DNA of 64,000 nucleotides, taken from assembly GCA_024180945.1 (NCBI GenBank), contig JAKSGN010000043.1:2542001-2606000 (forward strand), in the 5' to 3' direction. Below are positions 10,564 through 20,980 of this stretch, in pieces (the stretch's first letter is position 1; every line of letters begins with the position of its first letter). Both the position numbers and the translations under genes were made by a program. The notes beneath the pieces were generated by a model, which ran no database searches, was not told where the DNA came from, and saw nothing but the letters and a program-made list of their open reading frames with translations. Source of the DNA: Macrophomina tecta (Eukaryota > Ascomycota > Dothideomycetes > Botryosphaeriales > Botryosphaeriaceae).

Positions 10564-12059
10564 CTATCCCGATGGGTCGACGACGTCATCTTGTCCAAGA
10601 ACCACGCCAGTAACAGGGGGTTCCAGCGTACCCACCACTTTCTCATCCTTCTTCCTTTCGGCGGGATTGAATGCGTACCTTGCCAGCTTGGCCATCTTCT
10701 CCTCCGGGCTCACGTCGTTGTCAGAGTACACCAGCTTCCTCTTATCATCTTCTTTCTTAGCTTTAGAATCCTCTTCCTTTTTAGGGTGTTGGGAATCGGC
10801 AGGTTTTTGTGTCTCTGCCGGCCTTCCTGCGCTTGCAATCAAGTCATCCACTGACTGCTCGAGGCCAGGGATTGAGCTTTGTGGAGGTTGCGTGATATGG
10901 CCGTTTGGCTGTGGGGACGCAGAGTAGCCGGACGGGCCGGTCGTGGAAGGCGGGACATGGCCCTGGTGCATTTGCTGCAACTGGTATTGGTTGACCTGCG
11001 GAGCACCAAAAGCTGGACGTTGGGGCAGACCAGGGGCGGCCGGCAAGCTTCCTTGCCTCGGCGGTGCATGACCGTTACTGGGCGGGGTACGGCTTGGTGG
11101 CTGATGGGCGCCATAAGGCAAGTTGGCTGGTGGAGAGCCTGAGCTCTGCTGACGAGGCGGACCAGTATGGAAGGGGGGCTGAAACGGTGAAGCACCGGGC
11201 TGGGGAAAGGGCTGGCCTGGGAAGGGTGAAGTAGCGTTAGGGCTAAAAGGTTGAGCACCATAGCCAGGCTGCGGTGGGTATGTTTGCGGCGGGGAATACG
11301 CGGGCTGACCGTAAGACGGAGCAAATGCAGCTTGTGCCGGGTTGACCGGGGACATCTGCTGCTGTGGATATTGTTGAGCATTTGGCTAGTAGGGGAAGTC
11401 GTCAGTTTATACTGGTTTTGTACGGCTTGCTGGGCTGGTCACTTACGAAAGCGACAGGACTCTGGGCCATTGCCGGGCTCTGGCCACTCTGTCCCAAGGG
11501 GGTGACATCTCCGCTGCTTCCACCAGCTGCCTCCTGGGCTTTCTTGGCTTTGTGGGCAGCCAGACGGGCTTTGAGGCTCTCCTTATCCTCGAGCTTCGGC
11601 TTCTTGGGCTGGCCGCTGGCCGTGCTGCTGGCCGTGGCGCCAGGAGGTGGGTTGCCGGTAGCGGCCTGGCGCTCAGCCTGTTGCTCGTAGTATTGCTGGA
11701 GCACGCGTTGATTGTGCGACTGGAGGACATCTTCGGGAACGCCCTCCATACCGAAGATTTCGTAGTCGAGGCCCTGGCGGTTGGGCAGCGCATTCTCAAC
11801 CTGGGTCAGAGTCTCCTTGTGAACCTGCGTCATGTGGACGTTCAAACCTGCCTTGCATCAGTCTTTGCCGGGCAGAGGTGGGGGTGCCTTTACCTCCTGC
11901 GGTGTTCAGGCGGCGACCGCAGCGCTCGCACTTGAAGTGCTTGGCTTTTTGGTGGTTTATCAAGATTTTGAGATCGTCGAAATCACGCTCGCAGTAGTAG
12001 CACCACGGACGAGCCAGGATCTCCTCGACGTCAGGGTGATTTCTCTTCTTTTTGCCCAT
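10564..12059 (-). CDS. BuGZ/ZNF207-like C2H2 zinc-finger protein with GLEBS motif
   Basis: Three exons: 12059-11894, 11847-11447 and 11385-10564, 462 aa. The N terminus [20 protein letters not shown] is followed by two C2H2 fingers (CYYCERDF...HQKAKH and CERCGRRL...HMTQVH), then [29 protein letters not shown]. This layout is that of animal BuGZ/ZNF207. The middle is Pro/Gln/Tyr-rich and disordered, like the phase-separating segment of BuGZ. Near the C terminus (genomic 10666-10743) [21 protein letters not shown] resembles the GLEBS motif of BuGZ, which binds the WD40 protein Bub3. By homology it should be a nuclear protein acting with Bub3 at kinetochores or spindle and in splicing; that function in this fungus is inference. 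Boundaries are clean: the splices restore [11 protein letters not shown] and AFPNAQQYP. Confidence 0.87.
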
Positions 12060-14071
12060 GTTGGTAAGGTTCGCGGTGTTCGTGCGATTGCTTGGAGCTG
12101 GGGCGATGCAAGGTCCACAATGCGGAGTGGCCGAACAACAGGCGTGCGGATGAAGGGTGTCGCGGCGCGCGGTCGAGGCGATGTGGTGAAGGCCTCGGCT
12201 TGGCGGTCCAGCGAAGAGAATGACGGCACCGCCGCTGACTCAGCAAAGCTAGCGTCCGCTAGCTTGCAAGCGCGACGCGCCCGTATCGCGATTTTTCTTC
12301 ACCTTACCGCAACCACTGCTTCACATCAAGCGCGCCGTTATCCGCCAAACATGGTCATGTAACTCGCTGTCCTATCTCGCTCCAGCGTCTGTGATGCAAA
12401 TGTCGCATCACCCGGTCGGAGTCTTCCACCACCATCACCGTTCACTGCCGGCAGCACACGATCTCGTCTCTGCAGCGCTCTCGCCTAGTAAACGATATAC
12501 CTACGCAACTGTATACCGGCTACTTGCTCCTTCTGGAGTCACCACAAGTCCTCTTCCGAGGAGCAGTCTACTCCTGTTGCGTCTTGTGGCAGTGTAGATT
12601 GTGGGCTGGGATATACAGTTTCTGCTTCGGCAGATCCTCAAAGTTGCAAAACCAAATGGACCTTCATAGTTCTCACTTCTTGCTCTCCAGAGAATGCCAC
12701 AGCAAGTGGGACTCCTTGCGTGCCGATATATAACACCAATGAATACCTCGAATGAATGATTGCAAAGCTCTCTATCTAATGACATCGAACCTTGCGTTGG
12801 CAAACCTTGCGCCGTGGTCAACCTGTGCTCTGACGTGTTTTACGCTGGCCCTACGGACTCTTACGGGCACAGAACAGAGGCAGTAACGCCATTCAACCCG
12901 CACAGAAGCCGTTTCAGTCGACGCAGGTTCTAAGGTTGAGTCTGCCGCAGGTCCGAATGAGCGGAAATCAATTGAAACAGCAGGCACCACGGAATCCTCC
13001 ATTTTCACCCTCGTCAAACCAGTCTCATCGCTGCAAAAGACCCTCTATCAACAAGTAATAAGTATGCCGTGACACGCCATGCAAGGGCGCAAGCTCCAAT
13101 GACAACAAATCGGGCAAGTCAAAGACGCACGCCTACCACCCACCCTTCCATCACCCCACCACCCGTCAGTGAAATCACGACGAAATCTCGTAAGACAAGA
13201 CGCACAAATCGACCGGGCAAGCTGTGTCCCCCGCCAATCCCCCATGCCAACCTACGCACGTGCATGTTCCCGCAAAACTCAATCCGCCACAAGAGCACGT
13301 AAAAAAGTACCTCAAGGCCAACAACCCCTCCCACGGAAAAGGGCTGGATTATTCGGCCCAAAAAGCAAGTCAAGAAGAAAACCTTTTCTCTCCAAACTAC
13401 TCGCTACCGCTAGAGACCCTAGAAAGAAAATAAGGATTATCACACAAATGGGCGCCATGGCACCTCTTTACGTCTCCTCAGTAATAATGAATTTTCATGA
13501 AGGGAGAAAAAAGAAAAAAAAAAGAAAAAAAAAAAGAAAAAAAAGAAAAAAGAAAGTCACCCCACTTTCCACATTATCCAGGCCAAGAAAAAAAAGCCTT
13601 GCTCGCTTCGCTTTCGGTGTTTTTGCGCAATTATTCTGCTTTGAGAAGAACGATTCCAGGCATCAACGAAGAGGTATAGCGTAACACGCACAAAAACAAA
13701 AAGGGAAATTCAAATCAAATCAGATCCAAAAAAGAGGACCCTCGAAAAGAACGCCTGAACGGGATCTCCATACGACTGGAGCTACTGAGAAGAAGTGGAA
13801 GCGCACAGAACAGAAGGTTATAAAAGTAGGAATGGGGAATAATAGTAAGGAAAAAAAAGGGGAATGAATAATGCACTCCTGCCGCAATAATACAAACTCA
13901 TCATGACTGCTTCGTAGGTTGTGTCATTACCGAAGCAGCGGTATCTCATCCGTCCTTCACGTATCAATCGTCTCGTGAAATACCGTCATCCAAATAGCCG
14001 TAGCAATTGTGTTACAGCCCTACCCATTGCCATGCAGCATCGCAAAAGAAAAGAGACATACCAGGTGTACT
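12060..14071. other. Intergenic, BuGZ promoter and DUF7514 3' flank
   Basis: Two kilobases between minus-strand genes. The left side must hold the BuGZ promoter and the right side the 3' UTR of the DUF7514 gene. It contains one strong purine tract (13501-13556, listed separately) and several smaller A-rich runs near 13690-13870. I see no gene. Confidence 0.4.
13501..13556. repeat. Homopurine A/G tract
   Basis: About 56 nt of uninterrupted purines (A-runs broken by single G), a mirror-like sequence of the kind able to form triplex DNA. It lies in noncoding DNA about 570 bp past the DUF7514 stop. Confidence 0.9.
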
Positions 14072-16190
14072 TCAGTATCGTCCCTCGACAGGGTACCTCC
14101 TGCCGCCCAAACCGTCCATGCCTGCGCCGATGCCCTGCACATACCTATGGCCAGGGCCAGACCGGTCCCTGCGCGGCTCCCTTATCGGAACTTCTCTCTC
14201 GACGCTACTGTTCCTGCTACCCGCCCAACGCGGCGACGCACTGCCAGGATACCGTACGCTCTGCGCCCTTGCTGGAAGCAGAACGGGATCTGTCGCTGCA
14301 GCTGAAACACCGCGAGGGGGGTAGCTGGGACGGCGACCATGTTGTGTGCCGACAGGCTGATCGCCGTAGTAAGTGGAGCGAGGATATTGGCCTGCTTGGA
14401 CGGAGCCAGTTGGCACGCTCGGACCGCCGGGGCCGAGCTGGGTAGGCGGGGGCTGAAGGTGTGCGACTTGGGTAGCGAAGAGAGGCTCGTTCGTAGGCTT
14501 GAATCCACTGGGACTGGGTCGAGCAGAGGAGTTGTGGCTTCCACTGCCTCCACCAGCAAGGGCAGAGAGGTTTGTTCCAGAATACGTCTTGATCGGAGGT
14601 GGCGTGGGAGGAGTGGCAGCTGTCGAGGGAATGAATTGCTCACGGTGGTCGCGAGGATCACGAGGGCTTGGGCGGGCGCTGTCTCTTTCTAAGTGGTCGT
14701 GATCGCGGTCGCGGTCGCGGCTGTGTTGTTCACGTTCACGTGGACTCGGTCGCTCAATACGATCTCTATGTTCCTTGGATAACCGGAGCGGAGGGTCGGA
14801 GCCCGTGTGTCTATGTGGACCTTGCACATGCATGTAAGGATAGCCGCCCTGGTGGTTATGGCTATACCTTCTACTATGCGTATAGTCGCCGTAGGGTGGG
14901 AAATACTCACGCGGCGAAGAAGGCGGAGAATGACTGCGACGATGACGAAGCGGAATGTTGCGATTCTGTCTCATTCGATGGTCGCCGGGAAGACGTTCGG
15001 AAGAGCGTGGGAAGTCCTCGGAATCTGATGAAGTAGCACTGTTGTACGAGCGTGAACTGCCTCTCCGTAGACCATTCCGCGGCCTGTGAGGCAGTGGAGG
15101 CTTAGGGCTCGAAGAGCCGTGATGGTGTGCATGTCTCGGGTGCAGGCCCGTGGGAGTTGGGCCTGCTTCGTCATCGTACTCGCCCATACCATCATCGGAA
15201 TACTGAGCACTGCTGGGTCTATCTGGGAGGCTCTTCCGACGTTCCTTGTACTTGTCCTTCTCATTCTTGCCCCATGGTGTCCAAATGTGGCGACTTATGG
15301 TGTTAGCAACCAGCCTACCGCGATCTTGCACGAACTCGCGCGGTGAGCGGGGCTTGTAATCTGCGCGCGAGAACCGCCGGATTATGGTGGGACGGCCCTC
15401 GCGGTTCCGGTATAGCGGGTTACGGAAGTATGCAGCTGCACCAGTGCGCTCGTCGGCCGAGTACTCATCGTTGGAGAAATCGCTGTCAAAGCGATCGCCG
15501 TGGTCGCCCGGCGATCCCGGTCTTGGAGGTCGCGTGCGCTGCTGCTTCTCCTCCTCTGCTTCACATTCCTGCCGCAGGCGGTTGGACACACTTTCATACC
15601 AGCGCAGCATATCTTCATCGGGCTTCTCCGGAAATGATTCTTTGGGCAGCAGTTTGGGAAAGACCTTGCCGGTGCCTGGATCCACAATGTCGAAACGCTC
15701 GACTGCACCCTGCAAGAAGGGCACATGCTCGTCCGGGCCCAGCAGCAACTGGATAGTCTGCCATGTTACGAAACCCTTGCGCTTCAAAGCAGGTATGGTG
15801 GGAATGCTGTAGCCGTCGGAGTCCGGGGCGGGCTGCAGCGAGTGAAGGCAGCCGAGAGACTTGTAGATGAAGGCGACGGATGGTGCGGGCGTATCGATAA
15901 AGAGGACGTCATAGTCGCCGCCGACGGCCTTGTAGAAGCCGGCAAGTTGCGACGGCGTGATGTCTGCGCAGTCCTCGGGTGGCCCGAAGTGGCCAGCCTG
16001 TCGCGCGTATGGTCAGCTTGGGTTGCGCCGCACCAGAGCAGCAGAGGGTGCGCACCACGTAGTTTGCGATGCCCTCAAGCAGGCGGTTTAGCAGGTCGGT
16101 GCCGCACTTGTCGGGTCTGAACAGGTAGCCCCAGAACTGCTGCGCTTCTTTGGTTGCGGCGTCCGGAGAGGTGGAGGAGTGGTCAGCCAT
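14072..16190 (-). CDS. DUF7514-type fungal protein, Arg/Ser/Pro-rich tail
   Basis: Two exons: 16190-16056 and 15997-14072, 686 aa; the 58-nt intron has an AGCTGAC branch site. Residues 1-~200 are globular: EAQQFWGYLFRPDKCGTDLL, then PPEDCADITPSQLAGFYKAV, YDVLFIDTPAPSVAFIYKSL, GFVTWQTIQLLLGPDEHVPF and FPEKPDEDMLRWYESV. This block matches the pattern I associate with fungal DUF7514 proteins, whose function is unknown. The remaining ~480 residues are disordered and very rich in Arg, Ser, Pro, His and Tyr, with RS, RD and RE dipeptides that recall RNA-binding or splicing-associated proteins, and no catalytic motif. The donor could also be three bases earlier without changing the frame. No signal peptide or membrane segment. 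Confidence 0.78.
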
Positions 16191-16873
16191 GCCGACTCAG
16201 TCGCATGCATACAGGCGGCGGAGTACATGTACAGAGCGGTACAGGTAGGTGCGCGGCGGAGGAGGTCGACTCTGGGGCTGCAAGGGCCGCGCAGCGCTCT
16301 GGAGACGGCGCGCGTGGGGCGATCAGCGGGTCGCGGTCAATCGCGCGGAGAAAGGGTTGGCCTCAGTGGTGCTGGCGGCTCCCGCGTGCACTGCTGGGCA
16401 AGGTAGCTAGCTGTCTTGCGCGGGCTGGCCTTGGGCACTGAGCGCAGTTTATACCATGCCTTGCCTGGCCTTCTCATCCAACCTGCACGCCCCCGATTGC
16501 GCAGTATGCCATCACCTGCATTCCGGCACCTGCCTATTTGCCTGCCCTCTGCCTGCCAGACCACTGAGACAGAGACACGATGGCTGAGCCGCTCAGCCGC
16601 AGCCTCCCGCGGCCCAAGGCACCCGTCACCCTGCCACCCCCCACTGACATCACCGCACAACCGCGGCCCGCCCCGCCCACTCCCCACGCACCGCGGCACA
16701 CTCACTCATTAAACATCATGCACTTGTTGCTTGCCCGTTCATCATCTCTATTAAACTTGCACTAAACTATAAAGGCACTTTGCTAAGATGTACCTTCATC
16801 TGTATGCCATATGCAGCATTTCGCGTTCCACCTTTCGTGATCCCCCTGTTCATTTTTTCTCACCGCTCTCCCT
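16191..16873. other. Intergenic, DUF7514 promoter and UGP1 3' flank
   Basis: A 680-bp spacer between two minus-strand genes. C-rich on the plus strand near 16600-16700, AT-rich beside the UGP1 stop (16720-16800), as expected of a 3' UTR and poly(A) region. No gene seen. Confidence 0.4.
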
Positions 16874-19167
16874 TTAGTGCTCAAGCAGACGCAAGCTACC
16901 CTGGACAACCACATTCTCCAGGATCGATCCCGGAGGAACGTCGATCGTCTGGCCCTCCGTTGCGACAATGATGACAGTGCCCTTCAGCGTGACACCACGG
17001 CCGAGGTTGACCGCACCGGTGATCGTCAGGTGGTCAAGCTCGACAATCTTGGGGATCGAAGGAATGCGAGCCTGGAAGCTCGACACCTTCTTGAAGTCGG
17101 AGCCGAGCTTGATGAGCGGCGCAGGGCCGAAACGGTTGGGGTCCATGACGAGCTGGCCGTGCTGCAGAGTGTAAAGATCAGACTTGACGAGCATCAGGTC
17201 GGAGCAGGTCTTGACGGGCAAGAAACGCCTCCTGGGAACGTTCACACCATGCGCGTTGTTGAAGTGGCGAATAGCAGCACCGACGGCAGTCTCGAGCTGG
17301 ATGACCGACAGGTCAGCCTCGCCCTTCTTGTCCGCAGGGATGCTCTTCTCGTTGGGGATGATCTCCATCGCCAGCTCGTTGTTCTCGACAACGCGCTTAA
17401 TGGCCTTCAGGTTCAGCCAGATGTTGTTGGTGTTGAAGTACTTGAACTTCTTAATCGACTTGAACTCGTTGACGTGCTCCTTAGGCACTTGGGCGATCTC
17501 AAGAAGACGGACAGAGCCCTCGTAGTCGATGATGGTACCACCCTTAACATCGGCCTTGGTCTTGTCCGTCAGCTCCATGATGTACTCGGCCTCAGTCTCG
17601 ACCATGTGCTGGAGGATGCGAAGGTCGACGACGGCGCCGAGGTTGTCGGCGTTCGACAGGAAGATGATCTCGATGCCGCGGTCAATGAGCTTGTCGAGGA
17701 TGCCGGAGTTGTACATCGACTCGAAGACGTCACCGTGGCCCGGAGGGTACCAATCGGAGATCTGCGAGTCGGCGGACTTGGGCGCCGGTAGGAGAGAGTC
17801 CTTGAGCACGCGGGGGTACTTGGATTGGTTGAAGGTCATGATGTCGATGTTGTGGCCCTCGTACTTCTTAATGATGTTCGCAGTGTCCGCGTCGGTGTTA
17901 AACGAGTTCATGAGGACGAAAGGAACGTTCACGTCGTATGTCCTGTTGAGGTACTCGATCTGACGGACGGAAAGGTCGAGGAACGACATGCCGTCACGAA
18001 CCTCGATGACGGACTTGGGGCCAACGCAGCCCATGGAGGTACCGAGACCACCGTTGAGCTTAACAACGGCAAGCTTCTTGAGAAACTCGACAGACTCGGT
18101 GTTGGGCAGGTCGGCGTAGTTGACGACCTGCTCCGGCTTGGGAGGAGCAATGCGCGACCACTCGATCGCGTTGCCCTTGGCCTTGTCGTTGAGGTAACGA
18201 CGGAAGAGAGCGAAGAAGTTATCCATCTCAGTCTCGAAACGCTGTTTCCCACTAGTCATTATCTTGCTCGGCTGTTCGAAGTGGACGGGCGGACATACCT
18301 GCTTCTCGGCGGGGTCCTTGACGGTGTCGGCGAGCTGGTTCAGCGCATTGCGCATCTGGGAAGCCGCGACAGACGTCGAGGTGTTCTCAAACGCCTTATC
18401 GTCAGTAGTATTAGCATCTCTAGAGTATGATGGTGACATTATGGTGCCAGCAGCGTGTTCAGTTCAGTGCGTCCAGCCCCCGTGACAATGGTGCAGCTTG
18501 ATGTCTGCCCAGTACGTCACGCGGTGTGAGGGAGCTCCGATTCGATGGTCATCCACGAGCAGGCCCTGACACAAGAGCCCACAACAACAGGGATAGGGGT
18601 TGTGTCCAGGGGAATTCCACGTAAAAAAGTGGGGCCGCAGTGCTCGATCCATGCCCAGGGCGTTCGTGAACGCGCGAAGTGAGCTCGAAAGCCCCTCCTT
18701 CACGGAACTCGATATAGCAGAGGCACAGGAGTTGCCACCGTGCTCCGCGGCCCCTTAGTTCTAAAGGCAAGCAATCCGTTCCGAGTCTCTGTAACCAGAG
18801 CTTCCAGAACGGGAGGCAGGATTGTGGTGTGAGCGGTGGCTCCTGAAGAGCGCAGATCCATGACGTGCGAAGATGGTGTTGAGGGGTTCTCGGTGGTGAG
18901 GCCACTTGGCGGCTCACTCGAGACTTGTCGGACGAAGGCCGTCTGCCATCGACGCCGGAGCTCAATTGAACTGCGGCTGCCGCGAGGGCGGTTGCGGCGA
19001 TGATGAAGGAGCTTTGCCGGACGAACACGCTGCTAGGCGGGGTATTGCGGGGCGCAGAAATCACTTACCATGTGGGATTGGGTCTTGCCATGGTGCCTGG
19101 CGAAGCCATCCTCAGCGCTGGCGGGCTTGAGGTGGGAAGGAAGAGCGTCCTTGATGCGGGAGGCCAT
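16874..19167 (-). CDS. UGP1: UTP--glucose-1-phosphate uridylyltransferase (UDP-glucose pyrophosphorylase)
   Basis: Makes UDP-glucose from UTP and glucose-1-phosphate for glucan, glycogen, trehalose and galactose metabolism. Three exons: 19167-19069, 18394-18299 and 18241-16874, 520 aa. Exon 1 encodes [20 protein letters not shown] and ends [10 protein letters not shown], the N terminus typical of filamentous-fungal enzymes; it splices in phase 0 to [18 protein letters not shown]. Catalytic landmarks are [17 protein letters not shown] (nucleotide-binding loop), [34 protein letters not shown], and the C-terminal left-handed beta-helix around [19 protein letters not shown]. The first intron is 674 nt, by far the longest in the window. 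Intron 2 (18298-18242) is 57 nt and has no in-frame stop. The ATG at 18439 lies inside intron 1 and is not the start. UGP1 diverges from the karyopherin gene. Confidence 0.96.
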
Positions 19168-20980
19168 GTTGCTCGATGTCTGGTCGGGGAAGTTCAGGTA
19201 AAAGTCTGCTTGCGAGAGCGGAGTGTTAAGTGGGCGTTTCAGGAGGGATGACGACAGGCTGAGGGAGGGGAGGAGGGGGTGGGGCGTACTTGAGCGAGCG
19301 TTTTGAAGGTCGGGCGGGTGCGATTGACGGGGCGACGATCGGGCCTCCGCTGCAAAATGATTCAAGGTGATGCAAGAAAGGAAGAGGAGATGCAGAGAAG
19401 TGGAGGGGAAGTTGGCAGCAGGCCAGATTATTGTACTCGCACGGCGGGCGGTAGGGGGAGAGCTTCGAGCGAGGGCCAAAGCTCCAGGCGCGCCCGTGCA
19501 GCGAGAGGCGCTCACCGCGAGCAACCGCGAACGGCCACGCCGTCACGGCAGGCACGGCCGGCGGACGCTAATTTTGGGAGGGCGGGAGAGCCAGTCGCAT
19601 CGCGCGTCGGCCTGCGAGCTCCACACACCGCGAATTATGCTGCCATGATCTTCGTTCGAGATGCTTCAAGCCTGCCCGCTCTTCTGCACGCCAACTCACC
19701 GGCCATTCGGCCCTGCCGCCACACGCGCTTGACCCTCCCCGCGCTGCCCATCCCTGAGACGCGATAGCTGCCAGCATGCCGTTGTTGGCACGGCGAGGCC
19801 AACAAGAACGCCGCAGGTCCAACCAGAAAAAAAATATTCACGATAGTGGCGCCGGCTTACGGGCTTGTGCCTAGCGCCCCCCCGGCTTGCTGAGACGCTA
19901 GCAGGGCAGCTGCTGTCCCTCGCAGGCTGCCTAAGGTGTGTCGCCACACTAATGCGCTGCACCCTCGTACTTTACGCCTGCAGGAGCGCGGCTGGAAGCT
20001 CTGGGGAAAATCGCAGACGCCACGTAGGGTCGCGATGCAAGCGGACCCAGATGCCCCGATGCCCTTACCGCCCTCGTGTCGCTCATCAGGGCGCGCGAAC
20101 ATCTGTCAGAGATAAAGTTCTTCGAGAAGCAGCAGCTGTCGGCACGCCAACCCTGTCATGCCCGAATTGAGTCGTTCGGAAATGAGGGACGCCACACAGC
20201 AGCGCCCGGTTGACTCGTGCCTGCAACGCCAGCGGCCGCACGTGGGGGCTCTTTCTGCGACTCCAGGGCTCCCGCGGGAGATCTGCACCTAACGCTGCCG
20301 CATACGGGCGTTGCTATCAAACAATTGAACACCTTGTTTTGCGTCGCACGTCTCCGAGAGATGATGCAGTATGCACATGCTGCGCCATATGTCGTCCAGC
20401 CAGCCCGCTGCACGTCTGGACGACTACCGGCGGCCGCTGCGCCGCGCGTCTTTCGTTTGTTATAGCCCAATGGTCAGTCTATTGGGAGGGCTTGCATGGA
20501 TGAACACAACAGCAGCCCTCCCCTCAGCCACCTCCTAATGTACCCGATACCCATCCCCCCTGAGATTAAATGTTAAGCTTTTGGCAGCTGGAACCTCTGC
20601 AACTCTTCTTCAAGCAAGGCGCGCATCCGTGCGGCAAGCGACGCTCGTGATTGTTATTGATTTTGCCAGCCTTGATCAACAGTCCATTTCGGGAGCAAGG
20701 AGGGGGTCGGGGCAGGGCAGGGACCGGAGGAAACGCGTCGGAGGCGCCGTGGTGTTGAGGGGCTCGGAGAGATCGGTTGTGTGGTTACGTCAACGAGCTA
20801 GTCCCAACATAGTTAGTCCGAATCGCGGGGCGCGACATTCTTTCGCTGGACGTGAGCTGGCGCGTTGGCTGGACGTTTGAAGACCGTCACCACGCCGTGG
20901 CCAGACACCGCCGCCAAATAATTTCAATGCCAGTTCTCGGAACCGCCTTGCTCTGAATCCCTCTCTCCCAGTAATCCGTC
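19168..20980. promoter_or_regulatory. Divergent intergenic region, UGP1 (-) / karyopherin (+)
   Basis: A 1.8-kb GC-rich spacer between two divergent starts that must hold both promoters and 5' UTRs. Numerous frames open on both strands only because stop codons are rare in this composition; none shows a domain or splicing pattern. An A-rich run (AGAAAAAAAATATT) lies near 19825-19838. Confidence 0.4.

Noticed and set aside
16874..18439. UGP1 read as one uninterrupted frame from ATG 18439
   Set aside because: The first residues ([15 protein letters not shown]) and the [17 protein letters not shown] insert are intron sequence; the conserved N terminus is at 19167-19069.
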